Shown: positions 28,457-42,032, counted from the first letter of the stretch. The stretch: DNA of 64,000 bases from Aequorivita sp. H23M31 (GCF_004022485.1 NZ_CP034951.1:1178001-1242000); one strand, 5' to 3'. Numbers and translations are program-made. The notes: generated from the sequence alone by a model not told the origin.

Positions 28457-30070
28457 ATGTCTTTACAAAAGGAAATAAAACGCAGAAGAACTTTTGCCAT
28501 CATTGCCCACCCTGATGCGGGAAAAACAACACTTACTGAAAAATTGCTGCTCTTCGGTGGTGCAATCCAAGAAGCGGGAGCGGTTAAGAACAATAAGATA
28601 AAGAAAGGCGCTACGAGTGATTTTATGGAGATTGAGCGTCAACGAGGAATTTCCGTAGCTACTTCTGTGCTCGCTTTTGAATATGAAGGGGTAAAGATTA
28701 ATATTCTCGATACGCCCGGTCACAAGGATTTCGCAGAAGATACTTTTAGAACTTTAACTGCCGTTGACAGTGTGATTGTTGTTATTGACGTGGCAAAAGG
28801 GGTCGAGGAACAAACTGAGAAGTTGGTGGAAGTCTGTAGAATGCGGAATATTCCCATCATCGTTTTTATAAACAAAATGGACCGCGAAGGCCGTGATGCC
28901 TTCGATCTTTTGGATGAAATTGAACAAAAGTTAAAACTCCGGGTAACTCCATTAAGCTTCCCCATTGGGATGGGGTATGATTTTAAGGGAATTTACAATA
29001 TTTGGGAAAAAAATATAAACCTCTTTAGTGGCGATAGCAGGAGAAATATTGAGGAAACAATCGAGATTGAGGATGTTCAGCACCCTGAACTAGAAAAACT
29101 TATCGGAGAAAAAGCCGCTAAAACGCTTCGGGAGGAACTGGAACTTGTGTATGAGGTTTACCCCGATTTTAATAAAGAGGAATATTTGGAAGGAAATCTT
29201 CAACCTGTATTTTTCGGTTCCGCCCTTAATAATTTTGGAGTTCGTGAATTGTTGGATTGTTTTGTGGAAATTGCCCCAACCCCGCAACCCAAGGAGAGTG
29301 ATACGCGATTGGTTGATGCCGAAGAAAAAGAGTTCAGTGGTTTCGTTTTTAAAATCCACGCCAATATGGATCCCAAACACAGGGATAGATTGGCTTTTGT
29401 GAAAATTGTTTCGGGTATTTTTGAAAGAAACACGCCTTATCTTCACGTTCGCCAAGGAAAGAAATTGAAGTTTTCCAGTCCGAATGCTTTTTTTGCCGAA
29501 AAGAAACAAATTGTGGATACTTCGTATGCGGGGGATATTGTGGGTCTTCACGACACGGGAAATTTCAAAATTGGCGACACACTTACCGAGGGCGAAGAAA
29601 TGAACTATAAGGGAATTCCAAGTTTTTCACCAGAGCACTTTAAGTATATCAATAATGCCGATCCTATGAAGAGCAAGCAGCTGGAAAAAGGAATCGACCA
29701 ATTAATGGATGAAGGGGTTGCCCAGCTATTCACTTTAGAACTTAACGGACGAAAGGTAATTGGAACGGTCGGCGCTTTACAATTTGAAGTAATCCAATAT
29801 CGTTTGGAACATGAATATGGAGCTCAATGTTCTTATGAAAACTTGAATGTTCACAAGGCCTGTTGGGTGGATCCGGTGGATCCAAAAAGTGAGGAATTTG
29901 AAGATTTTAAAAGGGTAAAATCCCGATTTCTTGCAAAAGACAAACGCGGACAACTGGTCTTTTTTGCCGATTCAGCGTTTACCTTGCAAATGACACAATC
30001 CAAATACCCTAATGTTAAATTGCATTTTGTCAGTGAATTTACGCCCGCTGCAAAAAGAAAAAAGAAATAA
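28457..30070 (+). CDS. prfC: Peptide chain release factor 3
   Basis: A 537-residue translational GTPase. The G motifs are G1 [14 protein letters not shown]2 region [12 protein letters not shown]3 DTPGHKDF and G4 NKMDREG. The length and the ending [25 protein letters not shown] fit RF3, not EF-G. RF3 uses GTP to remove RF1/RF2 from the ribosome after peptide release. A TonB receptor gene follows within 100 bases on the same strand with no terminator between, so read-through is likely. Confidence 0.96.
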   Translation: MSLQKEIKRRRTFAIIAHPDAGKTTLTEKLLLFGGAIQEAGAVKNNKIKKGATSDFMEIERQRGISVATSVLAFEYEGVKINILDTPGHKDFAEDTFRTLTAVDSVIVVIDVAKGVEEQTEKLVEVCRMRNIPIIVFINKMDREGRDAFDLLDEIEQKLKLRVTPLSFPIGMGYDFKGIYNIWEKNINLFSGDSRRNIEETIEIEDVQHPELEKLIGEKAAKTLREELELVYEVYPDFNKEEYLEGNLQPVFFGSALNNFGVRELLDCFVEIAPTPQPKESDTRLVDAEEKEFSGFVFKIHANMDPKHRDRLAFVKIVSGIFERNTPYLHVRQGKKLKFSSPNAFFAEKKQIVDTSYAGDIVGLHDTGNFKIGDTLTEGEEMNYKGIPSFSPEHFKYINNADPMKSKQLEKGIDQLMDEGVAQLFTLELNGRKVIGTVGALQFEVIQYRLEHEYGAQCSYENLNVHKACWVDPVDPKSEEFEDFKRVKSRFLAKDKRGQLVFFADSAFTLQMTQSKYPNVKLHFVSEFTPAAKRKKK

Positions 30071-30156
30071 ACTTTTATTTAGTAACCCATCCAGCATTTA
30101 GAGTATTGGCAGGGTTCATTTGGAGTAACAAATCTTTTAATTCAAACATACAACCA

Positions 30157-32535
30157 TTGAGATTATTGATCACTCTTACCATATTCTTTGGAAGTTTCTT
30201 AATTCATTCCCAAGAAAAATTCACTTTGAATGGAACCGTTTCTGAGGAAGAAACCGGAGAAACCCTCATGGGAGTTAATATCTTGGTCTCTCCACTTCAA
30301 ACGGGAACTGTGACTAATCAATATGGATTTTATTCTATTACTTTACCTAGAGGACAATACGAAATAACAATAAGCACGTTGGGCTTTGCCACCCAACAAT
30401 TCACGATTGACCTTCAAGAAAACATTAAAAAGAACTTTACCCTATCCGAAGATTCCCAAAGTCTAGACGAAGTACTTCTTGAAGCAAACCCTGAAAAACT
30501 CAATATTAGAAGTACCCAAATGAGTGCAAATACTCTTTCTTCCAGCACCATAAAAAAGATTCCAGTAGTTTTGGGGGAAGTGGATATTATAAAATCCATA
30601 ACCCTGCTTCCGGGAGTAACCAGTGCCGGTGAAGGGGCCAGCGGATTTAACGTAAGAGGAGGCGCAGCCGACCAGAATTTAATTTTACTTGACGAGGCAA
30701 CCCTTTACAACTCATCGCATTTATTCGGATTCTTCTCCGTTTTCAATCCTGATGCTATTAAGGATCTCACCTTATATAAAGGAGGAATCCCGGCGCAATA
30801 TGGAGGTCGAGTTTCTTCTGTTTTGGATATCTATCAAAAGGACGGAAATAATCGTAACTACCACGCCACAGGCGGAATTGGATTGGTTGCAAGTCGTTTA
30901 CTTCTTGAAGGACCTATAAAAAAGGATACCGCTTCATTTCTGATAGGAGGCCGCAGCAGTTATGCCCACTTGTTCCTTCCCTTGTTTGACTTGGATAATA
31001 TTGCTTATTTCTACGACTTAAATACCAAGGTAAGTTATAATCTAAACAAGAATAACAGACTCTTTCTTTCAGGATATTTCGGGAGGGATGTGTTTAAAAT
31101 TTCTGAAAGCTTCGGAAACACTTTCGGAAATACCACTTTAAATTTAAGGTGGAACCATATCTTTTCAGATAAATTATTTTCCAACCTGTCATTGATTTAT
31201 TCTGATTACTATTTTGGATTGGAACTGAAATTTGTAGAATTTAAGTTTGATAGTGGAATAACGAATTTCAATCTTAAATACGACTTCTCCAACTACCTTT
31301 CGGAAAACATAGAATTAAAGTATGGGGTAAATAGCATCTCCTATAAGTTTAATCCTGGAAATGTAAAACCTACTACGGAAACTTCGGCCGTGAATGAATT
31401 TAAACTAACCGATAAATTTGCTTGGGAAAATGCTTTTTATACTGGTGCTGATATAAAGGTCTCCAAAAACCTTCTGGTCAATGCGGGACTCAGACTTTCA
31501 ACTTTTAACAGGTTGGGGCAATCTGAACTTTTTTTATATGAAAACAACCTCCCATTACTTTATAATGAAGACTTGGGAATATACGAAAAAGCAAAACCCA
31601 GTGATACTGTTTCCTTTAAAAGAAGTGAAACAATCAAATCATTCGCCCATCTGGAACCCCGACTTTCTGTTTCATTTTTATTGAATGATGATTCTTCTAT
31701 AAAGGCGAGCTATAACCGAATGACCCAATACATCCATTTAATTAGCAATACCACCTCTCCTACTCCATTTGATATATATGCCCCTAGCGGAAAATACATA
31801 GAACCTCAACTAGCTGATCAGGTAGCATTGGGATATTTCCGCAATTTTCAGAATTACTCCATGGAAGTTGAAACCTTTTTTAAGAAAGTTCAAAACCGTT
31901 TGGACTATATTAATGGCGCGGATTTAATTGCGAACAATGCCGTGGAACAGATTCTGCTAAATGGCGAAGCCAGATCCTACGGATTGGAATTGCTTCTGAA
32001 GAAAAATTCGGGTAGATTTCAGGGATGGTTGGCTTATACTCTTTCTAAAAGTGAACAGCGCACTCCCGGAAGAACTGCAAATGAAAGTGGGATTAATAAT
32101 GGGGATTGGTACAATACTCCTTGGGATAAAACCCACGACCTATCTTTCACCGGCTCTTATGATCTTTCAAAAAGCTGGTCGTTTGGTGCAAATTTTATCT
32201 TTCAAACGGGCCGGCCAAGTACCTTTCCAGAAGGCCAGTATTTTTACGACGGAATGGTCATTCCCGTGTATGAAGCTCGCAATAGCAGCAGATTGACTCC
32301 CTTTAACCGAATGGATATCTCTGCTACTTGGAGACCAAAAGCAGGAAGGTATTCTGATAGCGACAACAGTCCGAAGTGGAAAGGAGAATGGGTTTTTAGC
32401 GTTTACAATGTTTACAACAGAAAAAATGCCGCTTCTTTTTCATTCAGTGAAAATACAGACAACGGAACAAATGAGGCTGTGCGACTTTCTATCTTCGGAA
32501 TTATTCCTTCAGTTACCTACAACTTTAAATTTTAG
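30157..32535 (+). CDS. TonB-dependent outer-membrane receptor
   Basis: About 792 residues. No ATG lies near the start: the frame offers TTG at 30106 or at 30157. I choose 30157 because it begins a compact signal peptide (start, then RLLITLTIFFGSFLIHSQ). After it come a carboxypeptidase-regulatory-like domain (FTLNGTVSEEETGETLMGVNI), a plug domain (VLGEVDIIKSITLLPGVTS...GFNVRGGAADQNLILLDEA) and a 22-strand-type barrel ending SIFGIIPSVTYNFKF with terminal Phe. It imports a large substrate with TonB energy; the substrate is not evident. The DUF4249 gene follows after 3 bases, a common receptor/lipoprotein pairing in Bacteroidota. Confidence 0.88.
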   Translation: MRLLITLTIFFGSFLIHSQEKFTLNGTVSEEETGETLMGVNILVSPLQTGTVTNQYGFYSITLPRGQYEITISTLGFATQQFTIDLQENIKKNFTLSEDSQSLDEVLLEANPEKLNIRSTQMSANTLSSSTIKKIPVVLGEVDIIKSITLLPGVTSAGEGASGFNVRGGAADQNLILLDEATLYNSSHLFGFFSVFNPDAIKDLTLYKGGIPAQYGGRVSSVLDIYQKDGNNRNYHATGGIGLVASRLLLEGPIKKDTASFLIGGRSSYAHLFLPLFDLDNIAYFYDLNTKVSYNLNKNNRLFLSGYFGRDVFKISESFGNTFGNTTLNLRWNHIFSDKLFSNLSLIYSDYYFGLELKFVEFKFDSGITNFNLKYDFSNYLSENIELKYGVNSISYKFNPGNVKPTTETSAVNEFKLTDKFAWENAFYTGADIKVSKNLLVNAGLRLSTFNRLGQSELFLYENNLPLLYNEDLGIYEKAKPSDTVSFKRSETIKSFAHLEPRLSVSFLLNDDSSIKASYNRMTQYIHLISNTTSPTPFDIYAPSGKYIEPQLADQVALGYFRNFQNYSMEVETFFKKVQNRLDYINGADLIANNAVEQILLNGEARSYGLELLLKKNSGRFQGWLAYTLSKSEQRTPGRTANESGINNGDWYNTPWDKTHDLSFTGSYDLSKSWSFGANFIFQTGRPSTFPEGQYFYDGMVIPVYEARNSSRLTPFNRMDISATWRPKAGRYSDSDNSPKWKGEWVFSVYNVYNRKNAASFSFSENTDNGTNEAVRLSIFGIIPSVTYNFKF

Positions 32536-32538
32536 ATT

Positions 32539-33339
32539 ATGAAGCAGTTTTTATTTCTTGTTAGCAGCTTGCTTCTTCTTACCTCTTGTGAAGATGTAAT
32601 TGATGTAGATCTGAACGATGCAAAACCAAGATTGGTTGTAGAGGCCAACATAAGTATAAGACCCGCGACGGGAGCGGTTTTTAGCACTGTGAAATTGACA
32701 ACCACCGCTCCCTTTTTCGATAATAATATCCCGGTAGTAGAAGACGCTACCATATATATAATGGATGAAAGTGGAACTCTGTATCCTTTTGTTCACTCAG
32801 AGGAAGGTTATTATAATGGTGATTTCCTACCACAACCAAATAACAACTATACTCTTCATATAAAATATAAGGACGAAATATATACGGCAACCACCCATCT
32901 TGTTTCCTCTCCCGAATTGGAATATGTTGAACAAAAGAACGATGGTGGTTTTCTGGGCGATCAAATAGAATTAAAAGCATTTTTTACCGATCCTATAGAC
33001 CAAAAAAACTTCTACTACTATATAGGTTCTTCTAAACGAGGGGTGGCCCGAGATGTGCTAAGCGACGAATTTTTTAATGGAAACCGAATCTTTGCTATGT
33101 ATTTAGCGGACGATTTATCGGCGGGAGATAACGTTCAATTCACCCTATCGGGAGTAACGGAGGAATTTTATAATTATATGTTTATCCTATTACAACAAAC
33201 TGGAAGTGGAGGCGGGCCTTTCGAAACCCAACCCGCCACCGTAAGGGGAAATATCATTAATCAAACCAATCCAGAAAATTATCCATTGGGATATTTCAGA
33301 ATCTCAGAAATATCGGTATTAGAATATATAGTGCAATAA
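32539..33339 (+). CDS. DUF4249 domain outer-membrane lipoprotein
   Basis: A 266-residue lipoprotein with signal MKQFLFLVSSLLLLTSCED (Cys17) and the DUF4249 body (DVDLNDAKPRLVVEANISI...GYFRISEISVLEYIVQ). DUF4249 proteins usually lie directly after a TonB receptor whose N-terminus has a carboxypeptidase-like domain, as here, and probably act as its surface partner. The stop codon at 33337-33339 gives a normal family length. A T9SS sorting-domain remnant follows in another frame. Confidence 0.88.
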   Translation: MKQFLFLVSSLLLLTSCEDVIDVDLNDAKPRLVVEANISIRPATGAVFSTVKLTTTAPFFDNNIPVVEDATIYIMDESGTLYPFVHSEEGYYNGDFLPQPNNNYTLHIKYKDEIYTATTHLVSSPELEYVEQKNDGGFLGDQIELKAFFTDPIDQKNFYYYIGSSKRGVARDVLSDEFFNGNRIFAMYLADDLSAGDNVQFTLSGVTEEFYNYMFILLQQTGSGGGPFETQPATVRGNIINQTNPENYPLGYFRISEISVLEYIVQ

Positions 33340-33344
33340 ATTTA

Positions 33345-33599
33345 CTTTCAGGAACCATTCATTTCCCCAACCCTGTAAGGAATGTTACCTTTAACATAGC
33401 TGCGCCGAAATTGAACAGAGAGGTTGTTGCTATTTCAGTGCATGATATTCTAGGAAGGAAAATATTGACCACTGAAAAAACTTTTTCTGAAAATACCATC
33501 CAATTCAACCTTCCTGAAGTATTGAACATTGGGATTTATATGGTTACCATTTCATATAATGGTGAAAGCAAAAATTTAAGAATTATCAAGAAATAGAAA
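33345..33599 (+). pseudogene. Orphan T9SS C-terminal sorting-domain fragment
   Basis: In frame 3 the DNA after the DUF4249 stop reads LSGTIHFPNPVRNVTFNI, then VAISVHDILGRKIL, and ends GIYMVTISYNGESKNLRIIKK. This is a complete type A T9SS sorting domain with the usual FPNP start and KxxK end, but it has no ATG and no secreted protein in front of it. The frame stays open back into the DUF4249 gene. It is most simply the tail of a deleted secreted-protein gene; a frameshift fusion to DUF4249 is less likely because DUF4249 lipoproteins normally end as this one does. Confidence 0.65.
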
Positions 33600-33615
33600 C
33601 TAATAAAAAACCTGC

Positions 33616-33658
33616 AAAAAGGGGACCTCCGTTACTGGATTCCCCATTTTTCTTTTTT
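33616..33658 (+). terminator. Rho-independent terminator after the T9SS fragment
   Basis: Stem GGGGA/TCCCC with additional inner pairs, followed by TTTTTCTTTTTT, about 20 bases after the fragment's stop codon. It likely ends the prfC-receptor-DUF4249 transcript. Confidence 0.65.
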
Positions 33659-33838
33659 ATAACTATTTAAAACAGATTTTCTGAAAAAGCAGAATTAGCA
33701 GAAACAAATTTTTTAGCTATTTATTTTAAAGTAAATTCGTAGTTGCATTATCAGGATTTACATTTTGAAATAATATTTCTTTTTGGTTCAAAAGATTTCT
33801 GCTTCAACATCTTCTTTTCCCCAATAATACAAGAACAA

Positions 33839-34651
33839 ATGACTTACCATAAAATTACCGAATCCGCTTCAAAATATGATAATTTAGAAAAAATGAGCAT
33901 TTCAGAATTGCTTCAGAATATAAACAATGAAGACAAATCGATTGCCTATGCGGTGGAAAAATCCATTTCTCAGATTGAAAATCTCACCATACAAGTTATT
34001 GACAAATTAAAAAACGGCGGCAGGCTATTTTATATCGGCGCCGGAACAAGTGGCCGTATGGGAATCCTTGATGCCAGCGAATGTCCTCCCACTTTCGGCG
34101 TACCGCACGGATTGGTGCTTGGATTAATTGCCGGGGGAGATTCCGCCATCAGAAAAGCCGTGGAATTTGCGGAAGATTCTGAAGAACAAGGGGTACAGGA
34201 TTTACAAAAAGAAAATATTTCCGAAAAAGATATAGTAATAGGAATCGCCGCCTCGGGCACAACCCCTTATGTAATAGGAGCATTAAAATATTGCAATGAT
34301 AATAACATCACAACCGGTTGTATTACCTGTAATGAAGGCAGTCCTCTTGCCCTTGCGGCCCAATTTCCAATAGAGGTAAATGTAGGACCAGAATTTGTGA
34401 CGGGAAGTTCAAGAATGAAAGCAGGAACGGCACAGAAACTGGTCCTCAATATGATCTCCACTACCGCGATGATTCAATTGGGAAGAGTAAAAGGAAATAA
34501 AATGGTTGATATGCAATTGAGCAATAATAAACTGGTGGACCGCGGCGTACGAATGATAATGGAGGAACTAAATATATCTGAAAGAGAAGCCCAAATTCTT
34601 TTGGATAAACACCAGAATGTGCGAAAAGCAATCGACGCAGTAAAAAATTAG
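33839..34651 (+). CDS. murQ: N-acetylmuramic acid 6-phosphate etherase
   Basis: I start at the ATG at 33839 (MTYHKITESASKYDNLEKMS), giving 270 residues; the longer frame from 33743 adds 32 non-homologous residues. SIS-domain features are clear: FYIGAGTSGRMGILDASECPPTFGV with the catalytic Glu, GIAASGTTPYVIGAL and GPEFVTGSSRMKAGTAQKLV. MurQ cleaves the lactyl ether of MurNAc-6-P to GlcNAc-6-P during recycling of cell-wall sugars in the cytoplasm. The small DUF6095 gene follows, a pairing seen in Flavobacteriaceae. Confidence 0.95.
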   Translation: MTYHKITESASKYDNLEKMSISELLQNINNEDKSIAYAVEKSISQIENLTIQVIDKLKNGGRLFYIGAGTSGRMGILDASECPPTFGVPHGLVLGLIAGGDSAIRKAVEFAEDSEEQGVQDLQKENISEKDIVIGIAASGTTPYVIGALKYCNDNNITTGCITCNEGSPLALAAQFPIEVNVGPEFVTGSSRMKAGTAQKLVLNMISTTAMIQLGRVKGNKMVDMQLSNNKLVDRGVRMIMEELNISEREAQILLDKHQNVRKAIDAVKN

Positions 34652-34816
34652 ATTGTAAGTTGAAAGTGCAGCATTTTAAATTTCATCCACTACCCCTTCA
34701 GTAATCCGGATATTTGATTTAGGACTGCAAAGAAACTAACTAAGTTCGGTTCCCACTTGCCGTTTCAAAAGTCCCCAATTTTGTTTAAATTTGAGACCAA
34801 TATATATTATATAGCT

Positions 34817-35041
34817 ATGGGAAAAGAACACACTGATTTTAATATACTAAAAAAAGGTTTAAAGTATCTGGCCTTTGCCTTGCCCCTGTTGTTCTTAGCT
34901 CCCTATCTTTTAACGCTCTCCTTCCTGAACAAGGAAACCTTTATGTTCTTCGTTTTTATTGTACCCGCCCTAGTTGCAGCGGTTGGAGCAATTTACCTTT
35001 GTTTTAAGGGGATCAATACGGTGGTGAAGTCGATATTTTGA
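34817..35041 (+). CDS. DUF6095 family small membrane protein
   Basis: I choose the ATG at 34817 (MGKEHTDFNILKKGLKYLAF), giving 74 residues with two membrane helices (YLAFALPLLFLAPYLLTLSF and FMFFVFIVPALVAAVGAIYL) and a short basic end. This matches the DUF6095 family of Flavobacteriia. The function is unknown. It lies 165 bases after murQ and may share its transcript. Confidence 0.75.
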   Translation: MGKEHTDFNILKKGLKYLAFALPLLFLAPYLLTLSFLNKETFMFFVFIVPALVAAVGAIYLCFKGINTVVKSIF

Positions 35042-35310
35042 GATGAGTTTGCGTCGAAAAAATCAACTCACTCGAGTTTTCTTTATTAATCAGTCCCCAA
35101 CGTAATTCATTACGCCGAAATTTACGATTAAAATTAACTTATAATTCCTGACCTGGATACTACTTAAAACAATCTCAGGAACTATAATTTTATAGAGCCA
35201 CCTTATAAGAAAATCTTATATCATTTTGTTTCGAGATTATCCAATATTAGCACTTTCATTTCTAATTTTAAAGATTGAAAAGCTGTCGTTTATATTACTA
35301 ATAAAGCTCC
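35042..35310. other. Intergenic region without recognised features
   Basis: AT-rich sequence between the DUF6095 gene and the terminator array. I see no open reading frame with coding character, no RNA gene and no strong inverted repeat. Confidence 0.5.
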
Positions 35311-36133
35311 ATAAAAAAAACCTCCACCAAATAAATGGTGGAGGTTTTAAGGAAGGCGTTTATAATAAGAGGAACGGCAGGGGCGGGAACCAGATCGGAA
35401 AGAACACAACCGGCCTTCCCCGCCCCTACCACCCACCCACGTGGGAGCGTCCTTTTGGTATATCCCATAAAAAAAACCTCCACCAAATAAATGGTGGAGG
35501 TTTTAAGGCAGGCGTTTATAATAAGAGGAACGGCAGGGGCGGGAACCAGATCGGAAAGAACACAACCGGCCTTTCCCGCCCTACCACCCACCCACGCAGG
35601 AACGTCCTTTTGGTATATCCCATAAAAAAAACCTCCACCAAATAAATGGTGGAGGTTTTAAGGAAGGCGTTTTTAATAAGAGGAACGGCAGGGGCGGGAA
35701 CCAGATCGGAAAGAACACAACCAGCCTTTCCCGCCCCTACCACCCACCCACGTGGGAGAGTCCATTTGGTATATCCCATAAAAAAAACCTCCACCAAATA
35801 AATGGTGGAGGTTTTAAGGAAGGCGTTTATAATAAGAGGAACGGCAGGGGCGGGAACCAGATCGGAAAGAACACAACCGGCCTTCCCCGCCCCTACCACC
35901 CACCCACGTGGGAGCGTCCTTTTGGTATATCCCATAAAAAAAACCTCCACCAAATAAATGGTGGAGGTTTTAAGGAAGGCGTTTATAATAAGAGGAACGG
36001 CAGGGGCGGGAACCAGATCGGAAAGAACACAACCGGCCTTTCCCGCCCCTACCACCCACCCACGTGGGAGCGTCCATTTGGTATATCCCATAAAAAAAAC
36101 CTCCACCAAATAAATGGTGGAGGTTTTAAGGAA
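35311..36133 (-). repeat. 156-bp tandem array carrying six copies of the rrn terminator hairpin
   Basis: A unit of 156 bp (one copy 155) recurs at 35311, 35467, 35622, 35778, 35934 and 36090; the last copy is cut short by the 5S gene. Every unit contains the perfect hairpin CCTCCACCA/TGGTGGAGG followed on the minus strand by eight T, which is a textbook terminator for the rrn operon arriving from the right. Between hairpins each unit has a second inverted repeat (GGGGCGGGAA with its complement) and the palindrome CCCACGTGGG in most copies. Because 156 is divisible by three, a meaningless repetitive frame stays open through the array; I do not regard it as a gene. Copies differ by a few substitutions, so they are real and not an assembly stutter. 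Confidence 0.9.
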
Positions 36134-36240
36134 GGCGGCGACCTACTCTCCCACGAGATGCAGTACCATCGGCGCAAACGGGCTTAACTTCTCTGTTCGG
36201 AATGGTAAGAGGTGAGCCCCGTCGCTATAACCACCTTGGT
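36134..36240 (-). rRNA. rrf: 5S ribosomal RNA
   Basis: On the minus strand the sequence runs from GGTGGTTATAGCGACGGGG through CCATTCCGAACAGAGAAG and GATGGTACTGCATC to the GGTCGCCGCC end. These are the standard 5S helices and loops. It is the last gene of the rrn operon, about 200 bases after 23S. The ends are placed by eye, within a few bases. Confidence 0.93.
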
Positions 36241-36446
36241 TTTAGGAATTAGGGACCGGGTTGTAGGGATTGGTTGTTACCAATGCCTTATGCCCAATCT
36301 ACTAATGCCCCCCAGCGTTCGCTGGGAAAATATCTTGACATTATGGAAACAAAGTATAGGGGAAAAGTGAACTGACCTTTTAAAAGAGTTGCCTTCCACG
36401 GCTGCAAGTCTGAGTTGCTCCCCCTCCTTGGGAGGGGGCCGGGGGG

Positions 36447-39290
<2,844 letters not shown>

Positions 39291-39523
39291 TTTTACCTGC
39301 CGTATGGCAGGTTTTTGCTCTTTTAATGAGTTGTTCTTCGCTCAATATTCAAGTATCAACTTTCAACGCTCAATTGAGCATTGATAATTGTTTGTTGAAC
39401 ATTGAGACTTAATTATTACTTCTCTCGTATTCTTTGTTTCCAATATGTCAATGAACTGTCTGGATCCTCACCGCTCCCGGGCCCGGATAACGGGCAGCTA
39501 ACGGGAACAACGATTGTTGTCCG

Positions 39524-39600
39524 TGGTGGAGAATATCGGAGTCGAACCGATGACCTCTACGGTGCAAGCGTAGCGCTCTAGCCAGCTGAGCTAATTCCCC
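39524..39600 (-). tRNA. tRNA-Ala (anticodon TGC)
   Basis: Minus-strand cloverleaf starting GGGGAATTAGCTCAGCTGG, anticodon loop CTTGCAC (TGC), T-arm GGTTCGACTCC, and an encoded CCA end; 77 bases. Located in the 16S-23S spacer as is usual in Bacteroidota. Confidence 0.95.
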
Positions 39601-39748
39601 ATTTTAGTAATTCAGAATTATGAATTCAGAATTATGAACGTTGAATCCCAACTTCTAGAATTTCCTTCAATATGTAATGAACGTATATTTCCGAAGAAAT
39701 ATCTTGTTTTTCAATCTTCGATTTCGATTTCAGTTTCGATTTCGATAG

Positions 39749-39822
39749 TAGTCCCAGGCAGACTCGAACTGCCGACCTCTACATTATCAGTGTAGCGCTC
39801 TAACCAGCTGAGCTATGGGACT
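39749..39822 (-). tRNA. tRNA-Ile (anticodon GAT)
   Basis: Minus-strand cloverleaf starting AGTCCCATAGCTCAGCTGG, anticodon loop CTGATAA (GAT), T-arm CAGTTCGAGTCTG, acceptor end TGGGACTA. Unlike the adjacent tRNA-Ala, the CCA end is not encoded (CTA follows the discriminator). Confidence 0.95.
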
Positions 39823-39982
39823 GTAAAGGGCCCCAATGTTCAGTGCTCAGTAATCAGTTTTGATGTACCGAAGACTTGACCTGTTGACCGTAATATTATA
39901 AAATTGACAGCTAAACCAAGCAAGACATCCGTGTTTTCCAATAAGAGTGTCTCTTTGTTGAATTTCGGTCGTCTTTCTCTAG

Positions 39983-41504
<1,522 letters not shown>

Positions 41505-41597
41505 CGTATAATCTTCAATAATATTGCGACCATACTCCAGTAAGAGCTCGACTCTCAAAAAAATTCTCAGAAAATCTCACTTAGTTTAGTTTCTTTG

Positions 41598-41636
41598 TTG
41601 ACAGCAAACGTTTCCGTTCGCTATCTACGCTGTCAA
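41598..41636 (-). promoter_or_regulatory. Structured hairpin in the rrn leader
   Basis: In the leader RNA, outer arms UUGACA/UGUCAA enclose a 7-bp stem GCGAACG/CGUUUGC closed by a GAAA tetraloop, with a bulge on the 5' side. It lies between promoter and 16S and could be a processing or antitermination (boxB-like) element. Function is inferred from place and form only. Confidence 0.5.
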
Positions 41637-41718
41637 TTTCAATATCTCAATGAACTTATGTTTCTTTTTTACGCTTCTCCAACTCGTGTTTTGAAGTCAC
41701 TCGTTGTTTTAGCGGGTG

Positions 41719-41748
41719 CAAAGATACAACCTTTTTTTAATCCTGCAA
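41719..41748 (-). promoter_or_regulatory. rrn promoter P1 (proximal)
   Basis: On the minus strand, TTG (41746-41748), exactly 19 bases, then TATCTTTG (41719-41726): a full match to the Bacteroidota housekeeping promoter TTG-N19-TAnnTTTG. It is followed by CACCCGC, also found after P2. Confidence 0.85.
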
Positions 41749-41832
41749 TACTTTTTGAAAAATATTTAAAAGAATTTTAAAGAGCTTTTTTCGACTCGCG
41801 AAACAAACCGGGGTTGTTATCTTAAGCGGGTG

Positions 41833-41863
41833 CAAATATAGAACCCTTTTCTGTTCCACCAAA
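41833..41863 (-). promoter_or_regulatory. rrn promoter P2 (distal)
   Basis: On the minus strand, TTTG (41860-41863), exactly 19 bases, then TATATTTG (41833-41840), again followed by CACCCGC. It lies 114 bases upstream of P1, forming a tandem pair for the rrn operon. Confidence 0.85.
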
Positions 41864-42032
41864 CTTAAATACAGGTTTTTTTAAACTTTTTTTCACCCTC
41901 AATAACCAAAAGCCTGACTGCTATCAATTTAAACCGCAAAAAAAATATAAAACACTTAGAAGAATTCTAGGTCAAAAAAGAGCGAACTACGAAAATACGA
42001 GATTCCGCAATTCTGTACAATAGATAGACCTG
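41864..42032. other. Intergenic region, rrn promoters / DUF4294 gene
   Basis: AT-rich sequence upstream of the two rrn promoters and downstream of the DUF4294 stop. The A/T tracts just upstream of P2 may serve as an UP-like element; nothing else is recognised. Together with the leader (41505-41718) this completes a gene-free stretch of about 530 bases. Confidence 0.4.

Noticed and set aside
30071..32535. TonB receptor plus DUF4249 pair as a polysaccharide utilisation locus
   Set aside because: No SusD-like gene or glycoside hydrolase is near; receptor/DUF4249 pairs are distinct from SusC/SusD.
33743..33838. Upstream extension of murQ
   Set aside because: The 32 extra residues are hydrophobic and unlike MurQ N-termini; the ATG at 33839 gives the normal family start.
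35393..35412. AGATCGGAAAGAACACAAC in the array units resembles a sequencing adapter
   Set aside because: Only about the first 9 bases agree before the sequences diverge, and it lies inside every unit of a diverged tandem array continuous with genomic sequence.
35516..36109. Open frame of 197 residues with a 52-residue repeat in the terminator array
   Set aside because: It exists only because the 156-bp unit is divisible by three. It reads through terminator hairpins, has no start context and no similarity to protein repeats known to me.
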